In this document: piece after piece, positions 1 to 7,795 of the stretch
Layout: each line of letters starts with the position of its first letter
Numbering within the stretch: the stretch's first letter is position 1
Source of the DNA: an uncultured Chloroflexota bacterium
GTDB taxonomy: Bacteria; Chloroflexota; Limnocylindria; Limnocylindrales; CSP1-4
Reading direction: 5' to 3'
Assembly (NCBI GenBank): GCA_903930745.1
Contig: CAIYZX010000181.1
Span: 1 to 33,920, forward strand
DNA length: 33,920 nucleotides
The notes under the pieces: generated by a model
The model's input: only the letters and a program-made list of their open reading frames with translations
What the model was told of the DNA's origin: nothing
Databases searched by the model: none
Program-made: the position numbers and the translations under genes

Positions 1-695
1 CGGAAGCAGCGGGCGATCTGGAAGTAGCGGTCGATGCCCGCCACCATCAGGAGCTGCTTGAGCTGCTGCGGGCTCTGCGGCAGGGCGTAGACCGTGCCGG
101 GCTGGAGGCGGGACGGGACGACGAAGTCGCGCGCGCCCTCCGGGGTGCTCTTGATGAGGTTGGGCGTCTCCACCTCCACGAAGCCCGCCGCATGGTGGAC
201 CTCGCGGATGGCCTGGACGAGGTGGCTGCGCAGCAGGAGCCGGCGCGCCATCGCCTCGCGGCGGATGTCCAGGTAGCGGTACTTGAGGCGGAGGCTCTCG
301 TCGATGGGGGCGTCCGGGTCGTTCACGTAGAACGGCGGCGTCTTCGCCTCGTTGAGGATGCGCAGCCCGCGGACCTGGAGCTCCACCTCGCCGGTCGCCA
401 GCTTCGCGTTCTCCGTGCCGGGCTGGCGTCGGGCGACCTCGCCCTCCACCGCGATCACGTACTCGGAGCGGACCTTGCTCGCCAGCTCGTGCGCCTCGGG
501 CGCGTCGGCGGCGTCCACCACCACCTGGGTGATGCCGTGGCGGTCGCGGAGGTCGATGAAGATGAGCTTGCCGTAGTCACGGCGGCGGTGGACCCAGCCC
601 GCGAGGCTCGCCGCCTTCCCGGCGTCGTCCGCGCGCAGCGCCCCGGCGGTGTGGGTGCGGTACGGGGTTGCGAGGCTGGTGGGGTCAACGGGCAC
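1..695 (-). CDS. aspS: Aspartyl-tRNA synthetase, N-terminal part (cut by window edge)
   Basis: Charges tRNA-Asp (or tRNA-Asp/Asn) with aspartate in the cytoplasm. Seen: an N-terminal OB-fold anticodon-binding domain beginning YRTHTAGALR and continuing GWVHRRRDYGKLIFIDLRD, then the start of the class II catalytic domain with the motif 1 region (LKYRYLDIRR, VEVETPNLIKSTPEGARDF) and LPQSPQQLKQLLMVAG. The gene leaves the window at base 1, so motifs 2 and 3 are not visible. I chose the GTG at 695 because GGGAG lies 7 nt upstream. An in-frame ATG at 734, one base after the stop of the upstream gene, would add 13 residues and is possible by translational coupling. It is co-oriented with the phosphatase gene and hisS, as in conserved hisS-aspS neighbourhoods. 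Confidence 0.95.
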   Translation of the reverse strand, partial: MPVDPTSLATPYRTHTAGALRADDAGKAASLAGWVHRRRDYGKLIFIDLRDRHGITQVVVDAADAPEAHELASKVRSEYVIAVEGEVARRQPGTENAKLATGEVELQVRGLRILNEAKTPPFYVNDPDAPIDESLRLKYRYLDIRREAMARRLLLRSHLVQAIREVHHAAGFVEVETPNLIKSTPEGARDFVVPSRLQPGTVYALPQSPQQLKQLLMVAGIDRYFQIARCF

Positions 696-735
696 GAGGT
701 GGCTCCCAGTGGAACGGGGTGGAGTGGCTGACATC

Positions 736-2886
736 CTACGTCAGGGGCGCGCCATCGGGTTCGCGCGCGCCATCGGGTTCGCGAAGACCCAGCTCCACCA
801 GCCAGCCCGCCAGCAGGCGGTGCAGGGCCGGGGCGCCCACGATGGGACCGGCGGGCTCCGCAAGGTCCGCGGGGTACATGACGAACGCCTCGGTCTGCGG
901 GCCGCCGATGCCGCCGTGGCTGCCCACCAGCTCCTCGAACGCCGCCACCTCGCCCGTGTCCACGTAGTAGCTGGAGACCACCACCAGGTCGCCCACGTGC
1001 TGCATGGCGTCCAGCCTTCGCAGCGAGATCGCGGCCAGCTGGCCGTACGGTGCCAGCGGGTCGTCGCCCTCCACCTCGCCGGTGTCCAGGTGGTGGATCC
1101 CGGGCGCGGCATGACCAACGGAGCCCAGCACCAGCGGGCCGTGTGCGGCGGAGCGAAGCATCACGAGGCCCACGCCCGGGTGCGAGGCGAGCGCCTCCAC
1201 GAGGCCAGGATGAGCGGCGTCGATGGCCTCCCAGGTGAGGCGGTCATGGACCGCGGTGAAGTAGACGTTCGCAAGGTTGCCCGACGCGGCGACGACGACG
1301 TCCGTCCTGGGGTGGGGCCGGCCTGCGGCATCCAATCCCTCGCCGTGGTCCTCGGCCGCCCGCTTCTGGACGCGCTCACGCGCAAAGCTGGCGCCGCGTC
1401 CCTTGCCGCCCGCGAGCTGCGTCATGACCGTGTTGACGTGGCCCCACCCCTCCACGGAGCCGGTGGCGGCGAGGACCGCCGGTTCCCCGGCCATCAGGTC
1501 GCGCACCAGGGCGTCCAGCGATTGGCCGTACCGCTGGCGGAAGGTTGCGCCCTGGCTCTGGCCGTGGTCCGAGAGGACGACGATCCGGTACGGACGCGAG
1601 GTGAGCGCAGCGGCCCGCGCGAGGATGCCGATCTGGCGGTCCACCTCCGCGATCGCGTCCAGCGCCTCCGGGCGCTCCGGGCCGCTGTGGTGGGCGATCT
1701 CGTCGTACCCCACGAGATCCACGTAGATCACGGGCGTGCCCCGGTACATCTCCTCCAGGACCACCCCAACGGACAGGTCCCGCAGCACGACACAGGCGGC
1801 CGCCCGGAGCAGCGGGTATGGCCACGAGCGCCCGATGCGAGGCACCACGCCGCGGAGCCGCTGCTGGCGCGCCTCGATCGTCTCCCGGACCACCTCCATG
1901 CCAACGAGCACGAAGGTGCGGAAGACGGTGGACGGATCCGCGAAGAAGCCGAAGAAGTCCCGGCTCCGGACCCCGCTGGGAGCCCTGAGGGTGGACGTGG
2001 TGAGGGCGCTCCGCGTCGCGTCGCCGGAGACGAGGTTGGAGATGCTGGTCCCGCCTCCGGCCAGGAGGCCGTTCCCGGACGACACGCGCCGCTCGATCTC
2101 GGCGGCGTCCGCCGGGCGGTTGGACACCATGAGGCGTCCGCTCCCCTTCTCGTACCAGCGGAAGGCCGGAATACCGTCATTGGATCCGTGGAGGATGCCC
2201 GCCTGCGACGCCGAGGTCTGCGAGGGTGCCAGCACGTCCCAGCGTGCCAGCCGGTGGTGGCCGCCCCGCACCCAGGCCGCCATCGTGGGCGCATTGCCGG
2301 TGCGGATGGCGAACCGCAGGATGGGCTCCGCGAGGCCGTCCACCTGGACGACGAGCAGGCCAGGCGCGCTGGCGGTCGAGCCCTGGGGCTGGCGCCGGTA
2401 CGCCTCCAGGACCACCTGCCGGTACCAGGAGTCAGACCAGTCCAGGTCAAGCACCAGGCCGATGCCCATGTTGACCACGGCCAGGTAGAGCGAGAGCCCG
2501 AACGCGACGCCGAAGTCCCCGACCTCGAACCCGGGCACCACCGTGGCGACGAGGGCGATCATCAGCCCGTTGATCGCGAGCGACAGCAGTCCCAGCGTCA
2601 GGACGGCGTAGCGGACGACGAAGCGCAGGACGATGGGCCGGACGAGCGCATTGGCCGCGGAGATCCCCACCACGGCCCCCACGAGCGACAGGATTCCGTG
2701 GAACCGGACCGGCTCCAGGGCCCATGCCGCGAGCGCGAGGGCGAGCCCGTCGACAATCCACGTCACGAGCACGTAGCGGACGAGTCGCGACCTGTCCTGG
2801 CGCCAGGCGTCGGCGACACGGAGGTTGGCGCGCCAGAAGACGCGCAGGTCCGTGGTGGCGCGCGTGATGGGCCCGGGGATGCGCAT
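736..2886 (-). CDS. Holin-like (phage holin family 4) membrane domain fused to alkaline phosphatase-superfamily domain
   Basis: About 716 aa. Residues ~35-150 hold four hydrophobic segments like the DUF350/phage-holin-4 type membrane domain. The rest is a type I phosphodiesterase/nucleotide pyrophosphatase-like domain. Visible metal-ligand motifs are VVQVDGLAEP (first Asp), SQTSASQAGILHGSN (likely Thr/Ser nucleophile region), YVDLVGYDEIAHHSGP, and VVLSDHGQSQG (DHG). It probably hydrolyses a phospho-ester or diester at the membrane; the substrate is unknown. ATG 2886 is chosen because it follows the hisS stop (2906) closely and has a GGAGG upstream; the frame is open further upstream but that part overlaps hisS. 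The C-terminus carries a six-codon tandem duplication. The gene sits between hisS and aspS and is probably co-transcribed with them. Confidence 0.85.
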   Translation of the reverse strand: MRIPGPITRATTDLRVFWRANLRVADAWRQDRSRLVRYVLVTWIVDGLALALAAWALEPVRFHGILSLVGAVVGISAANALVRPIVLRFVVRYAVLTLGLLSLAINGLMIALVATVVPGFEVGDFGVAFGLSLYLAVVNMGIGLVLDLDWSDSWYRQVVLEAYRRQPQGSTASAPGLLVVQVDGLAEPILRFAIRTGNAPTMAAWVRGGHHRLARWDVLAPSQTSASQAGILHGSNDGIPAFRWYEKGSGRLMVSNRPADAAEIERRVSSGNGLLAGGGTSISNLVSGDATRSALTTSTLRAPSGVRSRDFFGFFADPSTVFRTFVLVGMEVVRETIEARQQRLRGVVPRIGRSWPYPLLRAAACVVLRDLSVGVVLEEMYRGTPVIYVDLVGYDEIAHHSGPERPEALDAIAEVDRQIGILARAAALTSRPYRIVVLSDHGQSQGATFRQRYGQSLDALVRDLMAGEPAVLAATGSVEGWGHVNTVMTQLAGGKGRGASFARERVQKRAAEDHGEGLDAAGRPHPRTDVVVAASGNLANVYFTAVHDRLTWEAIDAAHPGLVEALASHPGVGLVMLRSAAHGPLVLGSVGHAAPGIHHLDTGEVEGDDPLAPYGQLAAISLRRLDAMQHVGDLVVVSSYYVDTGEVAAFEELVGSHGGIGGPQTEAFVMYPADLAEPAGPIVGAPALHRLLAGWLVELGLREPDGAREPDGAPLT
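747..782. repeat. Perfect 18-bp tandem duplication in the phosphatase 3' end
   Basis: Bases 747-764 and 765-782 are identical 18-mers. The unit is a multiple of three, so it duplicates six residues (REPDGA twice) just before the stop codon and keeps the frame. It looks like a recent slippage duplication in a tolerant C-terminal tail. Confidence 0.95.
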
Positions 2887-2905
2887 CCGCCTGCCCCCGC
2901 CTCCG

Positions 2906-4201
2906 TCAGCCGTGCCTGTGGCTGCTCTCGGCCCGGGCGAGCTCGCGGGCGAGGTCCGCAAGCGCCACGATCCGCTGGCTTGCGGCCTGGAGGTCGCGCA
3001 CCTGGACCTGGCCATCGGCCAGCTCGTCGCCCAGGATCACGGCGAAATGCGCGCCGTCCTTGCCGGCGGCCTCCAGCTGGCGGCCAAGCTTGCGACGGCC
3101 CAGGTCCGCGCGAACGCGCAGCCCCGCGGCACGCAGCTCCGTGGCGACCCTGAAGCGGCCCACGGTGTCATCTGGATCCGCGGAGACCACCACGGCGAGC
3201 GGCCCCTCGGCGGTCGCGGCGGCCCCATCGGCCCCCGCCTGCTCGGCGAGCACCAGCGCCACGCGGTCCAGGCCAAGCCCGAACCCGATGCCCGGCGTGG
3301 GCTTGCCGCCCAGCAGCGCCACGAGGCCGTCATACCGGCCGCCGCCGCCCAGCGCCTGCTGCTGGCCCTCGCGGCCGGCCACGTAGAACTCGAAGGCGGT
3401 GCGGGTGTAGTAGTCCAGGCCGCGGACAAGGCCGGGTTCCACGCGGAACGGGACACCAACGGCGGCCAGGTGCGCCTTGACGCTCTCGAAGTGCGCCGCG
3501 CAGGCCTCGCACAGGCGGTCCGTGATGCGCGGTGCGGCGGCGTTGAGCTCCGCCATCGCCGGGTCCTTGGAGTCCAGGAGCCGCAGGACGTTGCGCTCAA
3601 GGCGGTCCAGCTCCGTGGGCGGCAGCACGGCCGCGTGGCCGCGGTAGTACGCGGTCAGCTCCGCCACGTACGCCGGGCGGCACGCCGGGTCACCGATGCT
3701 GTTGACCAGCACCTCCACGTTCCGGACGCCGGCCTCCGTGTAGAAGCGGTGGCCCAGCTCGATGATCTCGGCGTCGATGCCCGGACCCGCGTCGCCGATG
3801 GCCTCCACGTCGAACTGCCAGAACTGGCGGTAGCGGCCGGCCTGGGGGCGGTCGTAGCGGAACATGGGGCCCGTGGTGGTCAGCTTCACCGGCTGCGGCC
3901 ACGTCTGCATGCCGTGCTGCACGTAAGCGCGCACGATGCCGGCCGTGGGCTCCGGGCGCAGCGCCCAGCTCTCGGACTCCTCGGTGCGCGGGGCGATGCG
4001 GAAGAGCTCCTTCTCCACGACATCGGTGACCTCGCCGATCCCGCGCTCGAAGACGCTGGACTGCTCGAAGAGCGGCGTCTCGATGCCGCGGTAGCCGTAC
4101 CGGGTGGTCAGGCTGCTCGCGGTGCGCATGAGGCGGTCGAAGACCGCGCGGTCGTCGGGAAGGAGGTCACGGGTGCCCCGGGGGGCTCGAAAGGCTGCCA
4201 T
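2906..4201 (-). CDS. hisS: Histidyl-tRNA synthetase
   Basis: Charges tRNA-His; a class II synthetase of 431 aa, normal length for the bacterial form. Seen: N-terminal APRGTRDLLPDD, motif 1 region (YRGIETPLFEQSSVFERGIGE in part), motif 2 (GPMFRYDRPQAGRYRQFWQ), the histidine-specific VRGLDYYTRTAFEF, and the motif 3 region LGGGGRYDGLVALLGG with GIGFGLGLDR. The C-terminal HGTP anticodon-binding domain begins near LAVVVSADPDD. The reading frame is open well upstream, but homology starts at the ATG at 4201 (MAAFRAPRG). It is divergent from the MFS gene, with 87 bp between the two starts. Confidence 0.96.
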   Translation of the reverse strand: MAAFRAPRGTRDLLPDDRAVFDRLMRTASSLTTRYGYRGIETPLFEQSSVFERGIGEVTDVVEKELFRIAPRTEESESWALRPEPTAGIVRAYVQHGMQTWPQPVKLTTTGPMFRYDRPQAGRYRQFWQFDVEAIGDAGPGIDAEIIELGHRFYTEAGVRNVEVLVNSIGDPACRPAYVAELTAYYRGHAAVLPPTELDRLERNVLRLLDSKDPAMAELNAAAPRITDRLCEACAAHFESVKAHLAAVGVPFRVEPGLVRGLDYYTRTAFEFYVAGREGQQQALGGGGRYDGLVALLGGKPTPGIGFGLGLDRVALVLAEQAGADGAAATAEGPLAVVVSADPDDTVGRFRVATELRAAGLRVRADLGRRKLGRQLEAAGKDGAHFAVILGDELADGQVQVRDLQAASQRIVALADLARELARAESSHRHG

Positions 4202-4288
4202 CGGCGCGAAGTCTACCGGGCGCCATGGGTCACGGCGGGCCAGGAGACGCCCGCAGGGTGACGGAGCATCCGGCGGTAGCATCTCGGC

Positions 4289-5569
4289 ATGCCGGCCATC
4301 GCCAGCGGCCTGGGGGTCTTCCGCCACCGCAACTACCGACTCTTCTACGGTGGACAGGCGGTCTCGCTCGTTGGCACCTGGATGCAGCAGGTGGCCCAGG
4401 CCTGGCTCCTCCTCCAGCTGACCAACGATCCCTTCGTCCTCGGCCTCGCGTCCGTGTGCGCGTTCGGCCCCGTCCTCGTCTTCGGGCTCTTCGGCGGGCT
4501 CATCGCGGACGCGCTGCCCAAGCGGCGGACGCTGATCGCCGTGCAGGTCGCCCAGATGAGCCTCGCGCTCATCCTGTTCGCCCTCGTGATCACGAACACC
4601 GTGCAGGTCTGGCACGTGCTCGCGCTCGCCGTGCTCCTCGGCCTGACCAACGCCGTGGACATGCCCGTGCGCCAGTCCTTCGTGGTGGAGATGACCGGTC
4701 GCGACGAGGTGGGCACCGCGGTGGCGCTCAACTCCGCGCTGTTCAACGCCACCCGCGTGGTGGGCCCGGCCATCGGCGGCCTTGCCATCGGCGCCTTCGG
4801 GATGGCCCAGGCGTTCCTCCTCAACGGCCTCAGCTTCCTGGCCCCGGTCACCACCTACTCGTTGATGCGCGACCAGGAGCTGTTCTCGCCGCCGGCGCTC
4901 GCCCGCGCCCACTCCGCCGCGGAGGTGCGCGAGCAGCTGGCCGAGGGCCTCCGCTACGTCCGCCGCACGGACATGGTGCTGATGCTGGTGATCATCGTGG
5001 GGATCGTGTCCACGCTGGGCATGAACTTCGGCGTGATGATCCCGGCCTTCGCCCGCGGCGTGCTCAGGACGGACGCGACCGGCTTCGGGTTCATCATGGC
5101 CGCCACAGGTCTTGGCTCCATGACCTCCGCCCTGGGCATCGCGTTCTCCGGCAAGTCCAGGCCGGCAATCGTGTGGCGCGGCGCGCTGCTGCTGGGGCTC
5201 GCGCTCATCGGCGCCGCCGTCGTCCCCTCGTTCTGGCTCGCGCTCCCGGTCATGTTCGTCCTGGGCTTCGGCGCCATCGGCATGGCGGCCACGGCGAACA
5301 CTGTCATCCAGACGGCCGTCCCGGACGGGCTCCGCGGACGGGTGATCAGCGTCTACACCACGGTCTTCGTGGGCTCCACGCCGGTGGGCGGCCTCGTGTC
5401 CGGCTGGCTGATGTCCAACGTGGGGATCCCGGACACCCTGGCGATCAGCGGCATCGGCTGCGTGCTGGCGAGCGTGGCTGCGGCGGCCTGGCTCCGGCGC
5501 ATCGAGCGGGCGCAGGCCCGGGAACCTGACCTTGACGGGGCGACCGCCGCCCAGGCGAGCTCGCGCTGA
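4289..5569 (+). CDS. MFS transporter (EntS/MFS_3-type exporter)
   Basis: A 426-aa major facilitator protein with about twelve hydrophobic segments. It begins with the family pattern FRHRNYRLFYGGQAVSLVGTW and continues MQQVAQAWLLLQLT, then the loop-2/3 motif GGLIADALPKRR and a proline-bearing RVVGPAIGG segment in the N-terminal half. This pattern is typical of the enterobactin-exporter-like MFS_3 family, which exports small molecules or drugs by proton antiport; no substrate can be assigned. The C-terminal tail is short and Ala-rich. The last codons (5553-5568) form one copy of a 16-bp repeat also found at the rel 3' end. The gene is divergent from hisS and has no close plus-strand partner, so it is probably a single-gene unit. 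Confidence 0.85.
   Translation: MPAIASGLGVFRHRNYRLFYGGQAVSLVGTWMQQVAQAWLLLQLTNDPFVLGLASVCAFGPVLVFGLFGGLIADALPKRRTLIAVQVAQMSLALILFALVITNTVQVWHVLALAVLLGLTNAVDMPVRQSFVVEMTGRDEVGTAVALNSALFNATRVVGPAIGGLAIGAFGMAQAFLLNGLSFLAPVTTYSLMRDQELFSPPALARAHSAAEVREQLAEGLRYVRRTDMVLMLVIIVGIVSTLGMNFGVMIPAFARGVLRTDATGFGFIMAATGLGSMTSALGIAFSGKSRPAIVWRGALLLGLALIGAAVVPSFWLALPVMFVLGFGAIGMAATANTVIQTAVPDGLRGRVISVYTTVFVGSTPVGGLVSGWLMSNVGIPDTLAISGIGCVLASVAAAAWLRRIERAQAREPDLDGATAAQASSR
5553..5568. repeat. Left copy of 16-bp direct repeat (island edge)
   Basis: AGGCGAGCTCGCGCTG is identical to 31703-31718 and in the same orientation. It covers the last codons of the MFS gene. The two copies flank the whole catabolic island. 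In GC-rich DNA about one chance 16-mer pair is expected in a window this size, so only the position makes it suggestive. Confidence 0.6.
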
Positions 5570-5948
5570 CCTGGCAGGGCATCGCCTGCAGAGCAGGACC
5601 CCAGCGCGGAGGCGCGGCTTGGAGTGGTCGCCAACGCCGGTGGCCGCCTCCGGAGAACACCACCCGATGTCAAGCGCAGCCCCGGTGACCGTGGCCCTGG
5701 AGGCCAGTCCGCCGCGTGGCGTGCCCGCCGGCCGCCCGAGACCGGGAAGATCCCCTCCCTCGTGCGTGAAGGAGCATGACGCCCGGGCGCCTCGGAGGAC
5801 GTTCATCGCTCCGTCTGAGGCCGCCGCCCGTGACGCACTAGGCGAACGGGAGTTGCCCACCGGCGCATGCACCAGCAGCAGGCCGGCGCGGGACCGCCAT
5901 TGCCCAGCGGCAGGTCATGCCTGCGTCGATGCACCCTGGTCCGGCATG
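5570..5948. other. Non-coding stretch between MFS gene and SDR operon promoter
   Basis: About 380 bp without a recognisable gene, RNA or mobile element. Open frames cross it on both strands, but their translations are low-complexity Arg/Pro/Ala strings with no family resemblance. I saw only a weak 8-bp inverted repeat (5607-5614 with 5645-5652, 30-base loop). It may be junction debris at the left edge of the island. Confidence 0.5.
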
Positions 5949-5977
5949 TTGACCTGATCACCGCTTCGCTCTATGCT
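5949..5977 (+). promoter_or_regulatory. Sigma-70-type promoter of the SDR operon
   Basis: -35 TTGACC at 5949-5954, a 17-base spacer, and -10 TATGCT at 5972-5977. The expected start is near 5984, giving a leader of about 48 bases to the SDR ATG. The last base of the -10 is the first base of the TCGATNATCGAT site, so a bound repressor would block polymerase. The same arrangement recurs at 28424-28453. Confidence 0.75.
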
Positions 5978-5988
5978 CGATAATCGAT
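5977..5988 (+). promoter_or_regulatory. Operator copy A (TCGATAATCGAT)
   Basis: First of four copies of TCGATNATCGAT in the window. Its core TCGATNATCGA is an 11-bp palindrome around a free central base, the symmetry expected for a dimeric GntR/FCD regulator. It overlaps the predicted start of transcription of the SDR operon, consistent with repression. The flanking TATGC is also shared with copy C. Confidence 0.75.
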
Positions 5989-6031
5989 GATTGGACGCCC
6001 AGGGCGGTGGCGCCCCGCGCCGAGGAGCACC

Positions 6032-6817
6032 ATGGACTACGTGAACAGGTTCGCGCTCACGGACAGGGTCGCGATCGTGCCCGGCGGGGCCGGTGCGATC
6101 GGATCTGCGATCTGCAGGGCGCTCGCGGGGGCCGGCGCGCAGGTCGCGGTCATGGCCCGCACCCTCCAGCAGGCCGAGGCCGTTGCCTCAGAGATCAACG
6201 CCGCCGGCGGCGAGGCGATCGGCGTCGCAGCGGATGCCACGGTTGAGTCCGACTGCGAGGCGGCCGTGGCCGCGACGGTCGAGCGGTTCGGCCACCTCGA
6301 CATCATCGTCAACTGCATCGGGGGCGGTGCCGGCAAGGTGCTCCACGGCGCCGAGGCGTACCCGCGCGATGCCTGGGACTGGATCATGGAGCTCAACGTC
6401 CGGAGCACGGTGGTTGCCACGCAGCCGGCCGTGCGCCAGATGATCAGGCAGGGCACCGGGGGCAGGGTGGTCAACATCAGCTCGGTGCGAGCCCTGCTGG
6501 GCATCAACGCCGGCTACTCGGCCTACGTCGCCGCCAAGGGCGCGGTGGAGTCGCTCACCCGCCAGTGGGCAACCGAGTGGGCGAGGCACGGCATCAACGT
6601 GAACGGCATCCGCCCGACCTTCGTGGACACTCCCCAGGTGGCCATGCTGCTGGGCGATCCGGCCTTCAGGGCCTCCATCGTCGCCCGCATCCCGCTCGGC
6701 CGCGTGGGCGGCACGGACGACATGACGGGCGCCGTCGTGTTCCTGTGCAGCCCGGCCGCATCGTTCATCACCGGCCAGACCATCGGACTCGATGGCGGCC
6801 TCACCTCAACGCAGTAG
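6032..6817 (+). CDS. Short-chain dehydrogenase/reductase (SDR)
   Basis: A 261-aa classical SDR that oxidises a hydroxyl group or reduces a carbonyl with NAD(P). Seen: the glycine-rich nucleotide site GGAGAIGSA (residues ~18-26), the NCIGGG segment (NNAG equivalent), the catalytic Ser in NISSVRAL (~150), and Y165-V-A-A-K169. The C-terminal FITGQTIGLDGG is typical of the family. Start: ATG 6032 has GAGGAG four bases upstream; the frame opens at 5987, but that ATG lies within the predicted transcription start region and has no ribosome site. It is first gene of a three-gene plus-strand operon (21-bp gap to the next gene) directly downstream of operator A. Substrate unknown; it may act on the same alcohol/ketone pathway as the zinc dehydrogenase downstream. 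Confidence 0.88.
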   Translation: MDYVNRFALTDRVAIVPGGAGAIGSAICRALAGAGAQVAVMARTLQQAEAVASEINAAGGEAIGVAADATVESDCEAAVAATVERFGHLDIIVNCIGGGAGKVLHGAEAYPRDAWDWIMELNVRSTVVATQPAVRQMIRQGTGGRVVNISSVRALLGINAGYSAYVAAKGAVESLTRQWATEWARHGINVNGIRPTFVDTPQVAMLLGDPAFRASIVARIPLGRVGGTDDMTGAVVFLCSPAASFITGQTIGLDGGLTSTQ

Positions 6818-6837
6818 CCCCGGAGGGCCAGACCGCC

Positions 6838-7731
6838 ATGGAGCAGGTCACCGACCGCATCTTCGCCGAGACGCGGCTCCGCGGCTGCAATCCCGCCTTC
6901 GTGAAGACGTCCGCAGGACCCGTCGTCATCGACACGCCCCAGCTTCCAACCAGGGCCGTGGCCATGCGGAAGATGGTCGAGGAGCACGGGACGATGCAGC
7001 TGCTCGTCAACACCGAGCACCACGTCGACCACATCTTCGGCAACTACTGGTTCAAGGGGGCGGTACCCATCGCCCATCACCAGGGCGTGCACGACCGGTT
7101 CATGACCGTGTACCCGGAGCTGGACCCGTTCGCCTACGCGCTGGAGGCGCTGCCGACAGACGATCCCGGCGGGGCCGCCCTCGTGCCGGACCGCGAGACC
7201 TACTACGCGAACATGGGCACTGCCGACATCGTCTTCACGGGCGATGTGACGTTCCGCATCGGCGACCGGACCTTCGCCCTGCTCCACACCCCGGGCCACA
7301 CGCCGGGCCAGGTGGCGGTCTACGTCCCCGAGGAGCGCGCCGTCTTCACCGGCGACACGATCTTCTCGGAATGCACGACGTGGCTCATGACGTCCAACGT
7401 GGACCAGTGGATCACGGCGCTCGACCGGATCCGGGCCCTGGACATCGACCACGTCATCCCCGGCCATGGGCCGGTCCAGACGAAGGCGTACCTCGCCACC
7501 CAGCGCTCCTTCATGCTGGAGTGGAAGGCGGCGGTCGCGGTGGCCGTGGCCAAGGGCTGGTCACGCGAGGAGACGATCGCCCGCGTCAGCTTCGAGGAGC
7601 GCTACCCGGTGGACATCGGGCAGGAGTACATGATGGGCTACATCCAGGAGCGCAACGCCGGTGCGCTGTACGACCTGTTCACCAGGCCCACCGAGACGAC
7701 CTGGCCCGCGAAGGACGCACCGCCCCGCTGA
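6838..7731 (+). CDS. Metallo-beta-lactamase-fold hydrolase with altered first metal ligand
   Basis: A 297-aa MBL-fold protein, likely a hydrolase of a thioester, lactone or similar bond. The usual HxHxDH metal motif reads E60-H-H62-V-D64-H65, so the first His is replaced by Glu. The other ligands are present: H154 in HTPGHTPGQ, D173 in FTGDTIF, and H210 in VIPGHGPVQ. A binuclear centre with a carboxylate ligand, or a mononuclear centre, is therefore plausible. ATG 6838 is chosen as the first Met of the homologous region (MEQVTDRIFAETRL) and has CGGAGGG about 11 bases upstream. The frame is open upstream inside the SDR gene, but only as a shadow. The extended C-terminal helical tail (~230-297) lacks a recognisable domain. 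Confidence 0.87.
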   Translation: MEQVTDRIFAETRLRGCNPAFVKTSAGPVVIDTPQLPTRAVAMRKMVEEHGTMQLLVNTEHHVDHIFGNYWFKGAVPIAHHQGVHDRFMTVYPELDPFAYALEALPTDDPGGAALVPDRETYYANMGTADIVFTGDVTFRIGDRTFALLHTPGHTPGQVAVYVPEERAVFTGDTIFSECTTWLMTSNVDQWITALDRIRALDIDHVIPGHGPVQTKAYLATQRSFMLEWKAAVAVAVAKGWSREETIARVSFEERYPVDIGQEYMMGYIQERNAGALYDLFTRPTETTWPAKDAPPR

Positions 7732-7795
7732 CCTTGAACAAGCGGCCTGCGCCCATTTGGCCGGTCCGCTCCACCCCTCCACGGAGAGCAACGAC

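Noticed and set aside
649..3153. Long plus-strand open frame (834 codons) across the phosphatase gene
   Set aside because: Its translation is Arg/Gly/His-rich without family resemblance and lies antisense to a clear phosphatase; it is a GC-rich shadow frame.
5607..5652. 8-bp inverted repeat in the stretch after the MFS gene
   Set aside because: Thirty-base loop, no T run, expected by chance in GC-rich DNA.
4202..5872. Upstream extension of the hisS frame
   Set aside because: Runs antisense through the MFS gene; HisRS homology begins at 4201.
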